DNA of 64,000 nt, from assembly GCF_013407835.1 (NCBI RefSeq), contig NZ_JACCBI010000001.1, positions 1,178,001-1,242,000 of the forward strand, given 5' to 3'. The notes below the pieces were generated by a model. That model made no database searches, was not told where the DNA came from, and saw only the letters and a list, made by a program, of their open reading frames with translations. A program made the translations under genes and the position numbers. Positions within the stretch are counted from its first letter, which is position 1; every line of letters starts with the position of its first letter. The stretch is from Agromyces atrinae. Its GTDB lineage: Bacteria; Actinomycetota; Actinomycetes; Actinomycetales; Microbacteriaceae. This document shows positions 1 through 8,169 of this stretch, one piece after another.

Positions 1-1
1 G

Positions 2-631
2 TGGGCGATCATGGCTCCCGAGCGACTCGAGCGCATCGCGGTGCTCGCGGCTCCCCCGGTGACGACGGCCGATCAGATCGCGCTCAACACCGTGCAGATG
101 GAGGCGATCCGCACCGACCCCGCTTTCCGCCACGGCGACTTCTACGACGAGCTCGAGGGGCCGACCCGCGGCCTCGCGCTCGCCCGGCGCATGGCCCTCT
201 TGAACTACCGGAGCCCGACGGAGCTCAACGAGAGATTCCACCGCGAGTGGCAGAGCGACATCAGCCCGCTCGGCGCCGGGGGCCGCTTCGCCGTCGAGTC
301 GTACCTCGACTTCCACGGCAACAAGTTCACCCGACGCTTCGATGCGAACAGCTACATCACCCTGACCGAGTCGATGAACTCGCACGACATCGGGCGCGGT
401 CGCGGCGGCGTCGCCGCGGCGCTCGAGCGCATCACCGCGCGAGCGCTCGTGCTCGGCGTCGGCAGCGACCGGTACTTCCCGTACAGCGGGCAGGCCGAGA
501 TCGCCGCGGGGCTCCGCACCGGCATCCGTCAGGGCGAGCCGTACCGCATCGAATCCGAGTACGGCCACGATGCGTTCCTCATCGAGTCCGATCTCGTGGG
601 TGAGGCCATCACCGAGCTCCTCGCCGCGTGA
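2..631 (+). CDS. metX: Homoserine O-acetyltransferase, C-terminal part (5' end outside window)
   Basis: The reading frame is already open at the left edge (Trp-Ala-Ile-Met-Ala-Pro-Glu-Arg) and runs 209 codons to a TGA. MetX is an alpha/beta-hydrolase that acetylates homoserine with acetyl-CoA in methionine synthesis. The WAxxxPER stretch normally follows the nucleophile elbow GGSMGGM, so the catalytic Ser lies just outside the window. Visible family marks are the SYLDFHGNKFTRRFDANSY block, the strand carrying the catalytic Asp (LVLGVGSDRYFP, near residue 155) and the catalytic His in EYGHDAFL near the C-terminus. The closely related succinyltransferase MetXS cannot be excluded from this fragment. 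The next gene starts 37 bp downstream on the same strand. Confidence 0.93.
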   Translation, partial: WAIMAPERLERIAVLAAPPVTTADQIALNTVQMEAIRTDPAFRHGDFYDELEGPTRGLALARRMALLNYRSPTELNERFHREWQSDISPLGAGGRFAVESYLDFHGNKFTRRFDANSYITLTESMNSHDIGRGRGGVAAALERITARALVLGVGSDRYFPYSGQAEIAAGLRTGIRQGEPYRIESEYGHDAFLIESDLVGEAITELLAA

Positions 632-668
632 TCCGCGCCGACGTCGTGCTCCGCTAGGGTTGCGACCG

Positions 669-1835
669 ATGAACCGGATCCCGAAGGAACGCGACCGACT
701 GCTGCGACGCGCGGCACGCTTCGGCGGCCTCGCGGGCACCGTCGGTGCGATCGCGTGCCTCACCGCGCCGGGCGCGATCCCGGGCGACGAGTTACCGACC
801 GTCGCGCTCCTCTCCCTCGCTCTCGTCGCCTCGGTCCTCGCCCTCACCAACACGGGCGCGCTCTACTGGACGCTCCCCGCGGTCGGCCTCGGGCTCGCCG
901 TCATCGTCGTCACGGGGCTCTCGTCGCCGAGGCTGAGCGATGCCACGTCGACCGCGATCGTGCTGCAGGCGAGCATCGGAATAGCGTCGGTCGTGCTCAT
1001 GCTGCTGACGAGTCGCCGCGGCCGCATCCTCGCCGGAGGCTACGCCCTCGCGACGCTCGTCGTCGTCTCGCTCGTCGCGACGCGCGGCGATCACACGGTC
1101 GCGATCATCGCCCTCTCGGTCGCCGGGTGGGGGGCGAACGCCGTGCTCGCCGTCTGGATCGATCAGGGCTCGCGCCGCGCCATGTCGCGCATCGACGAGA
1201 TCGGCCGCGCCCACCGCGCCGAACGCTTCGCGAGCGAGCTCGAGGCCCAGCAGCGGCAGGACGCCCGCCTCCTCCACGACACGGTCCTCGCGACGTTGAG
1301 CCTCCTCGCCCACTCCGGGGTCGGCGTCTCGCCCGAGTCGCTCCGGCACCAGGCATCCGACGATGCGCGCCTCCTCCGTCAGCTGCGACTCGGCGGAACC
1401 GCGGGCACACGCAACACCGACGGCCTCTTCACACCGGAGCCGGAGATGGACTCGGTGCTCGGCCAGACCCTCGAGTCGGTCAAGCAGCGATTCGGGCGCA
1501 TGGGCCTCGCCGTGCGCTGGCACGGCTCCGGTCAGGTGCTGCTGCCCCGCGAGACGCTCGACGCCTTCCTCGGCGCCCTCGGCGAGTGCCTCGAGAACGT
1601 CCGACGCCACGCGGGTGTGTCGGAGGCCGACGTCACGATCACCGACGACGACATCATGGTGCGAGCGATGGTGACCGACGCGGGCGTCGGATTCAACATC
1701 GACGACGTCGACGGTGCACGGCTCGGCTACGCCGAATCGGTCGTCGGCCGACTGCGCTCGGTCAACGGCCGCGCCCGGCTGTTCTCGTCTCCCGGAGCGG
1801 GCACGACCGTCGTGCTGGAGGTGCCGAAGTCATGA
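669..1835 (+). CDS. Membrane sensor histidine kinase (HisKA_3-like), first gene of a three-gene module
   Basis: 388 residues from an ATG. About six hydrophobic segments fill the first 190 residues, with no extended extracytoplasmic sensor domain. A helix with the motif LLHDTVLATL follows, the usual phospho-acceptor site of HisKA_3/NarX-type kinases (His near residue 199). The C-terminal ATPase domain shows an N-box-like ECLENVRRHAG, a G1-like DAGVGFNIDD and the terminal SPGAGTTVVLEVP. It should autophosphorylate and pass phosphate to the LuxR-type regulator at 3140. The stop overlaps the next start by 4 bp (ATGA), which suggests translational coupling. The signal sensed is unknown; with so little exposed sequence it is probably a membrane or cytoplasmic cue, which is inference. 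Confidence 0.85.
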   Translation: MNRIPKERDRLLRRAARFGGLAGTVGAIACLTAPGAIPGDELPTVALLSLALVASVLALTNTGALYWTLPAVGLGLAVIVVTGLSSPRLSDATSTAIVLQASIGIASVVLMLLTSRRGRILAGGYALATLVVVSLVATRGDHTVAIIALSVAGWGANAVLAVWIDQGSRRAMSRIDEIGRAHRAERFASELEAQQRQDARLLHDTVLATLSLLAHSGVGVSPESLRHQASDDARLLRQLRLGGTAGTRNTDGLFTPEPEMDSVLGQTLESVKQRFGRMGLAVRWHGSGQVLLPRETLDAFLGALGECLENVRRHAGVSEADVTITDDDIMVRAMVTDAGVGFNIDDVDGARLGYAESVVGRLRSVNGRARLFSSPGAGTTVVLEVPKS

Positions 1836-3109
1836 GCCTCCCCGCAGAAGACACCCTCGGCATCCACCTCGGTTCGAGGGCCCCCGGCGATCGCTCGCCA
1901 AAGCGAGGCTTCCGTCGCCCTGCGCGCACGCTCGCCTCGACGAACGCCAACCTCTCGGGTCTCGGCGGCCGGCGCCTCGCCCTCGGTCTGTCGATCGCGG
2001 CCCTCATCCTCGCCGCGGCGCACTTCGCACGCTTCCTCGCGATGCTGCCGGTCTATCCCGACCGCGTCCTCCCCGTCGCGGCGTGGGTCGTCGTCGTGCT
2101 GACGACGTGCTTCGGTTTCGCCCTCGTGCGGGCGCTCGGCGCGCGCGTGCCCGAGTGGCTCTTCTTCATGCTCCTCGCGTACGGCGCCCTCGGCGTCGGA
2201 TTCGACCTCGCCGCCTCGCTCTTCACCCTTCGCGACGGAGTGACACCGACGGCCGCCGCAGCAGCGGGTGCGCTCCTCATCCCGCTCGCCGCCCTCCGCC
2301 GCACCCGCGCCGTGCTGTTCGTCGCACTCGGCCTCTCGGTCGTGCTGACGCTCCCGGCCTTCTTCTCGCTCGACGCCGGCCTCGACATCGTGACGGGCCT
2401 CGCGGTCGCGGCGAGCGTCGCCTATGCCGCGATCTTCGCCGTCATCATCATCGACGGCTTCCGCCGGATGGTGCGGTTCGAGCTCGACCTCGTCCTCGTG
2501 CAGAGCACCGTCGGCACGCCCCGCACCGCGGTCGGCATGCACGCCTCCGAAGATCTCGCCCGGCTCGACTTCGACGCCGAGACGCTGCTCGCCGACGTCG
2601 CCGAGGGTCGCCTCCCGCTTCCCCTCCCCCCGGATGCCGCGGACACCGCGGGCTCCCTCGCGAGCCAGCTGCGCATGCGCCTCATCGAGGGACGCACCGA
2701 CACGTGGCTCCGTCACGCCGTCGCCGAGTCGGAGTTCCTCACGGACTCCGTGATCATCGAGGATCGCGGCGGTCTCGCGGGACTATTCTCTGCCCGACAG
2801 CGCGACGCCCTCCTGCTCGCCATCTGGCTCCTCGTGGGCGAACGTGCTCGCTCGAGCGCGACGCCGATCCGCATCGAGATCGGTCCGAGAGGTCCGAGAA
2901 CGGCCCGATCGCACAGCAACATGGTCGACTTTCCGCTGTTTATCACCGCATCGGGTGTGCCACATCGACGGATCGACCCCGCGACATGGGAAGCTATCAA
3001 TGTCGTCGGGCCCCACACGGAGTCGCGCGACGCGGGGGTTCTTCGCATCGAAGTCGCCTGTTCGGTCGACAGCCCGGCCGGATCGCCGGGTATCGGCGCG
3101 GCACGGTAG
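1832..3109 (+). CDS. Membrane protein of the kinase-regulator module, possible degenerate kinase partner
   Basis: 425 residues, ATG inside the stop of the preceding kinase gene. A basic N-terminus is followed by five to six membrane segments (about residues 48-215), ending in a basic FRRMVRFELDLV linker. The soluble C-terminal half (about 210 residues) has the length and position of a histidine-kinase catalytic region. I cannot see a phospho-acceptor HD/HE motif, an N box or glycine-rich ATP lid. The layout therefore suggests a pseudo-kinase or sensory partner of the upstream kinase, but this is inference from architecture and gene order. No function is known to me. The last codons are followed after 30 bp by the response regulator gene. 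Confidence 0.75.
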   Translation: MSLPAEDTLGIHLGSRAPGDRSPKRGFRRPARTLASTNANLSGLGGRRLALGLSIAALILAAAHFARFLAMLPVYPDRVLPVAAWVVVVLTTCFGFALVRALGARVPEWLFFMLLAYGALGVGFDLAASLFTLRDGVTPTAAAAAGALLIPLAALRRTRAVLFVALGLSVVLTLPAFFSLDAGLDIVTGLAVAASVAYAAIFAVIIIDGFRRMVRFELDLVLVQSTVGTPRTAVGMHASEDLARLDFDAETLLADVAEGRLPLPLPPDAADTAGSLASQLRMRLIEGRTDTWLRHAVAESEFLTDSVIIEDRGGLAGLFSARQRDALLLAIWLLVGERARSSATPIRIEIGPRGPRTARSHSNMVDFPLFITASGVPHRRIDPATWEAINVVGPHTESRDAGVLRIEVACSVDSPAGSPGIGAAR

Positions 3110-3139
3110 AGATCCCAGCCGGTTATCGAGGAGGAAATT

Positions 3140-3796
3140 GTGACGCAGGTGGATGGCGCCATTCGACTGGTGGTCGTCGACGACCACCGCATGCTGCTCG
3201 GCGCGTTGAGCGAGTGGATTCGCAGTGCGGCACCCGACATCGACCTCGTCGCAGCGGTGGCTTCCTGGCCCGAGCTGCTCTCGCACCCGGCCTTCCCCGT
3301 CGACGTCGTGCTCCTCGACCTCGACCTCAAGGACAACATCCCCATCTCACTGAAGCTCTCGACGCTCAAGACGACGGGCGTGCGCACGGTTCTCATGAGC
3401 ACGTACTCCGAACCCGCCGTGGTCCGCGAAGCGCTCGCTGCCGGCGCCCTCGGCTACCTCGTGAAGACCGAGCCCGTCGATCGCATCGTGCAGGCGATCC
3501 GCGCGGCTCACGAGGGCGGCTCGTACATCTCCGACGAACTCGTCGACGCGTTGAACGCCGACGGCGACGACGACGGACCGCGCCTGAGCGCCCAGGAACG
3601 TCGCGTCATGGCCCTCTACGGAGCGGGCGAGCCTGTCAAGGCCGTCGCCTTCCAGCTCGGCATCTCGGAAGAGACCGCGAAGAGCTACCTCAAGCGCATC
3701 CGCGAGAAGTACCGCGTCGCAGGCTACGACGTCGGCACGAAGGTCGCCCTCCGGAAGCGCGCCATCCAAGACGGCATCCTGCTCCAGACCGACTGA
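3140..3796 (+). CDS. LuxR/NarL-type response regulator
   Basis: 218 residues from a GTG preceded by a strong GAGGAGG Shine-Dalgarno five bases upstream. The N-terminal receiver domain has the acidic pair Asp14-Asp15, phospho-acceptor Asp60 in VVLLDLDLKD, and Lys in YLVKTEP. The C-terminal helix-turn-helix is of the LuxR type but diverged: LSAQERRVMALYGAGEPVKAVA in place of the usual LTxREREVLxLxAxGxSNKEIA, followed by ISEETAKSYLKRIREKY. It is the probable output of the membrane kinase pair just upstream and binds DNA on phosphorylation. The target promoters are not evident. A hairpin terminator follows directly. Confidence 0.9.
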   Translation: MTQVDGAIRLVVVDDHRMLLGALSEWIRSAAPDIDLVAAVASWPELLSHPAFPVDVVLLDLDLKDNIPISLKLSTLKTTGVRTVLMSTYSEPAVVREALAAGALGYLVKTEPVDRIVQAIRAAHEGGSYISDELVDALNADGDDDGPRLSAQERRVMALYGAGEPVKAVAFQLGISEETAKSYLKRIREKYRVAGYDVGTKVALRKRAIQDGILLQTD

Positions 3797-3802
3797 CCCT
3801 CC

Positions 3803-3836
3803 CCCGCGAGTCCGTCACGAGAACGGATGCCGCGGG
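3803..3836. terminator. Bidirectional terminator hairpin between convergent genes
   Basis: CCCGCG (3803-3808) pairs with CGCGGG (3831-3836), and the inner TCCGT (3811-3815) pairs with ACGGA (3823-3827) across a 7-nt loop, with a small internal bulge. It fills the 50-bp gap between the convergent response regulator and MFS genes. No long U tract is present, as is usual for high-GC actinobacterial terminators. Confidence 0.6.
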
Positions 3837-3846
3837 CGCGCGTCAC

Positions 3847-5118
3847 TCACGCGCTGACGCGCACCGACGTCGTGACGTAGTTGTGCACGGCTCCGCGCTT
3901 CCGCTGCGCGCGGTCGATCGAGAACGTGACGACGGCGAGCGCGAGTCCGGCGACGCTCAAGCCGAGGCCGATCCAGATCGGTGCGACGTAGCCGAGCCCC
4001 GAGGCGATGGCGAGGCCGCCGAGGGCCGCACCCAGGCTGTTGCCGATGTTGAGCGCCGAGTGGTTGAGCGCCGAGGCGATCGATTGACCGTCGCGAGCGA
4101 CATCCATGAGCCGCGCCTGGATCGCGGGCGACAGGGCCGAGGCCGCCGCTCCGACGAAGAAGACGCCGGCGAAGAGGCCGACGACCGTCTGCACGCTCAG
4201 GCCGAGGGCGGCAAGCGCGACGATCATGAGCAGGAAGAAGCCGTAGACGGAGCGACGGACGCTGCGGTCGACGAGCGCGCCGCCCGCGAAGTTGCCGATC
4301 GTCATGCCGACGCCGAAGACGACGAGGACGATCGGGACGATCGCCTCCCCGAGACCGGTGACCTCCGTCGCGATCGGGGCGACGTAGCTGTACACGGCGA
4401 AGAGTCCGCCGAAGCCGATGGCTCCGACGAGGAGCGCGAGCCAGACCTGGACCCGACCGAACACCTTCAGCTGGGTGCGCATCGTCGCCGACGGATCGCC
4501 CGCTTGCCACGGCACGACCGCGAGCACCGCGAGGAACGTGAGGGCGAAGAGCCCGGCGACGACGAGGTAGGCGACGCGCCAGCCGGCGAGCTGACCGATC
4601 CAGGTGATGACGGGTACGCCGATGACGTTGGCGATCGTGAGCCCGCCGAGCACGAGCGCGATGCCGCGACCGCGCTTGCCGGGGCCCATGAGGCTCGCGG
4701 CGACGAGCGACGCGATGCCGAAGTAGGCGCCGTGGGGCAGCGCCGACACGAAGCGCGCGAGGAGGACGAGCTCGAACGTCGGCGCGAGGGCCGAGGCGAC
4801 CGTTCCGAGTGTGAACGCCGAGAGCAGCACGAGCAGCAGGCGACGACGGGGCCATCGAGCCGCGACGGCCGCGATCGTCGGAGCACCCACGACCACGCCG
4901 AGCGCGTAGGCCGAGATGACCCAGCCCGCTTGCGCGTTCGCCTGTTCGGGCGCGGAGGCCGCGAGAGCCGGGAACAGATCGCGCGCGATGTCGGGAAGGA
5001 GGCCCATGGCGACGAACTCGGTCGAACCGATGCCGAAACCGCCGAGGGCGAGCGCGAGGAGCGCCCCACGAATACGGGCCGGCGACAGCGTCGTCGGCCC
5101 GTCAGGAGAGAGGGTCAC
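3847..5118 (-). CDS. MFS drug-type efflux transporter (DHA1/AraJ-like)
   Basis: 423 residues with twelve predicted membrane helices. The first helix carries GFGIGSTEFVAMGLLPDIARDL, typical of the AraJ/YdhP/chloramphenicol-exporter branch of the DHA1 family. The basic loop between helices 2 and 3 (ARWPRRRLLL) fits the MFS signature region. It is expected to export a small molecule by proton antiport; the substrate is unknown. The start is GTG (CAC at 5116-5118). A TAGTAT -10-like hexamer ends seven bases before it, so the mRNA may be leaderless. A perfect 14-bp palindrome lies just upstream, indicating repression by an unlinked regulator. Confidence 0.9.
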   Translation of the reverse strand: MTLSPDGPTTLSPARIRGALLALALGGFGIGSTEFVAMGLLPDIARDLFPALAASAPEQANAQAGWVISAYALGVVVGAPTIAAVAARWPRRRLLLVLLSAFTLGTVASALAPTFELVLLARFVSALPHGAYFGIASLVAASLMGPGKRGRGIALVLGGLTIANVIGVPVITWIGQLAGWRVAYLVVAGLFALTFLAVLAVVPWQAGDPSATMRTQLKVFGRVQVWLALLVGAIGFGGLFAVYSYVAPIATEVTGLGEAIVPIVLVVFGVGMTIGNFAGGALVDRSVRRSVYGFFLLMIVALAALGLSVQTVVGLFAGVFFVGAAASALSPAIQARLMDVARDGQSIASALNHSALNIGNSLGAALGGLAIASGLGYVAPIWIGLGLSVAGLALAVVTFSIDRAQRKRGAVHNYVTTSVRVSA

Positions 5119-5124
5119 CCGGCG

Positions 5125-5151
5125 ATACTACGCCTACTCGAATCGATTCGA
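5125..5151 (-). promoter_or_regulatory. Promoter and palindromic operator of the MFS gene
   Basis: Read on the minus strand, TAGTAT (5130-5125) sits six bases before the GTG start at 5118, which fits a -10 element for a leaderless transcript. The perfect palindrome TCGAATCGATTCGA occupies 5138-5151, covering the space between the expected -10 and -35. This arrangement suggests a MarR- or TetR-type operator. No regulator gene is adjacent. Confidence 0.55.
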
Positions 5152-5170
5152 TAGTCGACCGCTCGATCGT

Positions 5171-5938
5171 TCACTCCACGAGCATCTCCGTGAAGCCGTC
5201 GGTGTAGCCGACGAGCAGCAGACGGCTCTCGCCGAGCACGCGGGCGATCTCCTCCCAGTGCGGTGACGCGGGTGAACCGTAGAGACTCGTCAGGACGCCC
5301 ACGATCGCGTCCGCCTCGACGGGGGTCGGCGGCGTCGGCCGGTCGAACGCGAGGAGGGACGCACCGACCCCGAAGTGCCGATAGCCGTGACGGCCGAGCT
5401 CGAGCACGACCGCGTGGTTCTCGAACGTGTCGGCATCCGAGGTGAAGTACCCGTTCGGCAGTGCCGCGATCACGAGGTCGTCGCGCTCGACGCGGCAGCG
5501 CTGCACGATCGCGACGTCGTCGAGCGGACGATCGGGGCGGGCGTTGAGGTCGAGGAGGACCGCGAGCCCGTCGTCGTCGAGGGCGAGCTTCTCCCGAAGG
5601 GATGTCAGAGGAGGTGTCTCGGCGGCGTCGAGGGCCGCGGCGATGCGCGCCACCTGAGCGGCGTCGTAGCGGGCGACGGCCACGACGTCATCCCAGTCGA
5701 TGTCGTCCGCCTCGACCGAGAACTCCTCGGCCTCGGCGGCGTGCATGCTCGTGTACGTCGCCTGACCGCGATCGTCGATCGTCATGACGACGCGATCGGG
5801 GGCGACGCGAGCACGCAGGTCGTCGAGGACCGGCAGCACCTCCGCGAACGAGGTCACCTCCGACAGGACGGCGATGGTCTCGCTGTTGAACCGCGGCCGG
5901 ACGATGGCGTCGCCCGGTTCGACGAGCTCCACGTGCAT
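5171..5938 (-). CDS. Conserved hypothetical protein
   Basis: 255 residues from the ATG at 5938 (MHVELVEPGD). A longer frame reaches 5992 but would overlap the next gene, and the ATG sits 7 bp behind that gene's stop. The protein is soluble and acidic and has no signal peptide or membrane segment. I recognise no catalytic motif. It reads as an alpha/beta protein of two similar-sized halves, with phrases such as VMTIDDRGQATYTS and HYGRHFGVGAS-like segments spaced along it. It forms a probable two-gene operon with the thiamine-binding-type protein upstream. Function unknown. Confidence 0.7.
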   Translation of the reverse strand: MHVELVEPGDAIVRPRFNSETIAVLSEVTSFAEVLPVLDDLRARVAPDRVVMTIDDRGQATYTSMHAAEAEEFSVEADDIDWDDVVAVARYDAAQVARIAAALDAAETPPLTSLREKLALDDDGLAVLLDLNARPDRPLDDVAIVQRCRVERDDLVIAALPNGYFTSDADTFENHAVVLELGRHGYRHFGVGASLLAFDRPTPPTPVEADAIVGVLTSLYGSPASPHWEEIARVLGESRLLLVGYTDGFTEMLVE

Positions 5939-5945
5939 GCGCGGC

Positions 5946-6254
5946 TCAGCCGTCGTTCTCGATGGCCGCCTCGAGGCGCTCGACCTTCGCATCGAGCTCC
6001 CCCGTGAACCCGGGCCGGATGTCGGCCTTCAGCACGAGCGAGACGCGAGAACCGAAATCGCCGACGGCGTCGGTCGCGCGCTTGACGACGTCGAAGACCT
6101 CGTCCCACTCGCCCTCGATCTCGGTGAACATGCTCGTCGTGCGATGCGGCAGACCCGACTCGCGAACGATGCGCACGGCAACCGCTACGGCGTCGTGCAC
6201 CGATCCGTCGGAACGGCCCGTGCCGCTCGGCGCCACTGAGAATGCAACCAACAT
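5946..6254 (-). CDS. MTH1187/YkoF-type thiamine-binding protein
   Basis: 102 residues, close to the usual size of the MTH1187 family (formerly DUF77). Members have a ferredoxin-like fold, form tetramers and are reported to bind thiamine or a related ligand. Recognisable blocks are MLVAFSVAPSG at the start, RIVRESGLPHRTTSMFTEIEGEWDEVFDVV in the middle (quoted in two parts: RIVRESGLPHRT, then MFTEIEGEWDEV) and SLVLKADIRPG near the end. It is first in a two-gene minus-strand unit and divergent from the amino-acid ABC transporter. The physiological ligand here is not shown by the sequence. Confidence 0.85.
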   Translation of the reverse strand: MLVAFSVAPSGTGRSDGSVHDAVAVAVRIVRESGLPHRTTSMFTEIEGEWDEVFDVVKRATDAVGDFGSRVSLVLKADIRPGFTGELDAKVERLEAAIENDG

Positions 6255-6439
6255 CGATGTCCTCCTCGTCCGGCGCGGGTGTCCGCGCCCCTCGGCGACG
6301 CTCGAAACACGCGTCGCCGCCACTCTGCCACACGCTCGCGAACGGACTCCGGCGTCGTCATAGATCGCCACGCGCAACACCCTCGACACGAACGTGCGGC
6401 ATGCTGGGATCACACAGCCTTCTTCCCCCAGGAGAACCC

Positions 6440-7300
6440 ATGCCCCGCACCCCTGCACTCACCCGCGCGCTCTCCCTCGCCGCCGCTGCCGCCGCGGCGA
6501 TCGCCCTCGCCGGTTGCACGGCCGGCGAGACCGCCGAGCAGTCCGACGCCCCCGCCGTCACGGCCTCCGAGTTCGTCACCGACGGCAAGCTCACGATCGG
6601 CACGGGCGAGCCCGCCTACTTCCCGTGGGTGCTCGACGACGCGCCCGAATCGGGCGAGGGCTTCGAGTCGGCCGTCGCGTACGCCGTCGCCGAAGAACTC
6701 GGTTTCGCGGCCGACGACGTCGTCTGGGTCCGCACGACCTTCGACCAGGCCATCGCGCCGGGCCCGAAGGACTTCGACGTCAACCTCCAGCAGTTCTCGA
6801 TCACCGATGAGCGGAAGGAAGCCGTCGACTTCTCGAGCCCGTACTACGAGACCACGCAGACGGTCATCACCATCGAGGGCTCGCGTGCAGCGGGCGCGAC
6901 CTCGATCGCCGACCTGAAGAACCTCTCGATCGGCGCCCAGACGGGCACGACGAGCCTCGCCGCGATCGAGAGCCAGATCGCTCCCGCAGGCGGCGCCCAG
7001 GTCTTCAACACCAACGACGACGCGAAGCTCGCGCTGCAGTCGGGCACCGTCGACGCGATCGTCGTCGACCTTCCGACGGCGTTCTACCTCACGGGCGCCG
7101 AGCTCACGGGCGGCCTCATCATCGGCCAGCTCCCCCAGACGGCGGGAACGGGCGACGAGTTCGGTCTCGTGCTCGCCAAGGACAGCCCGCTGACCGAGCG
7201 CGTGACGGCCGCGGTCGACACGCTGCGTGAGAACGGCACGCTCGACGCACTCGCCGAGGAGTGGCTCGCTTCGGCGGCCGAAGCCCCCGTCCTCGAGTGA
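6440..7300 (+). CDS. ABC transporter substrate-binding lipoprotein (polar amino acids)
   Basis: 286 residues from an ATG with AGGAG six bases upstream. A short basic N-terminus and an alanine-rich hydrophobic stretch end in the lipobox LAGC (residues 23-26), so it is an anchored extracellular lipoprotein. The rest is a family-3 solute-binding protein (SBP_bac_3), with LTIGTGEPAYFPWV at the first strand, the TSIADLKNLSIGAQTGT hinge region and a C-terminal LRENGTLDALAEEWL. Family members bind polar amino acids such as glutamate, glutamine, histidine or cystine; the ligand here cannot be told. Its stop overlaps the GTG start of the permease gene, showing an operon with the next two genes. Confidence 0.92.
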   Translation: MPRTPALTRALSLAAAAAAAIALAGCTAGETAEQSDAPAVTASEFVTDGKLTIGTGEPAYFPWVLDDAPESGEGFESAVAYAVAEELGFAADDVVWVRTTFDQAIAPGPKDFDVNLQQFSITDERKEAVDFSSPYYETTQTVITIEGSRAAGATSIADLKNLSIGAQTGTTSLAAIESQIAPAGGAQVFNTNDDAKLALQSGTVDAIVVDLPTAFYLTGAELTGGLIIGQLPQTAGTGDEFGLVLAKDSPLTERVTAAVDTLRENGTLDALAEEWLASAAEAPVLE

Positions 7301-8169
7301 CCGACAGCACCCTCCCGCGTCCCGGCGACCGGCGCCCGAGTTCGATCGAACTCGAGCGCCGGTCGTTCCGGCGAACGCAGAACACCCGCTCCGTCCTCAT
7401 CGGCGTCGCGAGCACGCTCGTCTTCGCCGTCCTCATCTGGATCTTCGTCATCCAGACCCCCGGCTGGGCCGCCGTGCAGAAGAGCTTCTTCGACCCCGCC
7501 ATCGCGGTGCAGGCCTTCCCACGCGTCATCGAGGGCCTGTGGCTCAACATCCAGGTGCTCGCCTTCGCGGCCGTCGGCGTCGCGATCTTCGGCCTCGCCC
7601 TCGCGAGCGCACGCACGCTCCGCGGGCCGATCTTCTTCCCGATCCGCGCACTCGCGGCCGGGTACACCGACCTGTTCCGCGGCATGCCGCTCATCATCGT
7701 GCTCTACCTCGTCGGGTTCGGCCTGCCCGGTCTGCAGATCTTCCCGCGCATGCCCGTCGCGTTCTGGGGCACGATCGCGCTCATCCTCGTCTACTCGGCC
7801 TACGTCTCCGAGGTGTTCCGCGCGGGCATCGAGGCGGTGCACCCCTCGCAGCGTCTCGCCGCCCGATCGCTCGGCCTCAGCCACGGGCGCACGATGCGCC
7901 GCATCATCCTGCCGCAGGCGGTGCGCAAGGTCACGCCGGCCCTCATGAACGACTTCGTCGCCATGCAGAAAGACGTGGGGCTCATCTCGGTGCTCGGAGC
8001 GGTCGATGCCGTGCGCGCCGCGCAGATTGAAACGGCTCAATTCTTCAACTTCACGCCCTACGTGCTCGCCGGCCTCCTCTTCGTGCTGCTCGCACTGCCG
8101 ATGATCCGACTGACCGACTGGTACTCCGCGCGCATGCGGCGTCGCGAGCAGGGAGGGAGCCTCGTATGA
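7297..8169 (+). CDS. Polar amino-acid ABC transporter permease
   Basis: 290 residues from a GTG that overlaps the upstream stop (GTGA). A cytoplasmic tail of about 35 residues precedes five to six membrane helices. The EAA coupling loop is clear: EAVHPSQRLAARSLGL followed by the conserved LPQAVRKVTPALMNDFV segment of the HisM/GlnP family. It forms the membrane channel and docks on the ATPase encoded directly downstream. No second permease gene is present, so it probably works as a homodimer. It ends in an ATGA overlap with the ATPase gene. Confidence 0.93.
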   Translation: MTDSTLPRPGDRRPSSIELERRSFRRTQNTRSVLIGVASTLVFAVLIWIFVIQTPGWAAVQKSFFDPAIAVQAFPRVIEGLWLNIQVLAFAAVGVAIFGLALASARTLRGPIFFPIRALAAGYTDLFRGMPLIIVLYLVGFGLPGLQIFPRMPVAFWGTIALILVYSAYVSEVFRAGIEAVHPSQRLAARSLGLSHGRTMRRIILPQAVRKVTPALMNDFVAMQKDVGLISVLGAVDAVRAAQIETAQFFNFTPYVLAGLLFVLLALPMIRLTDWYSARMRRREQGGSLV

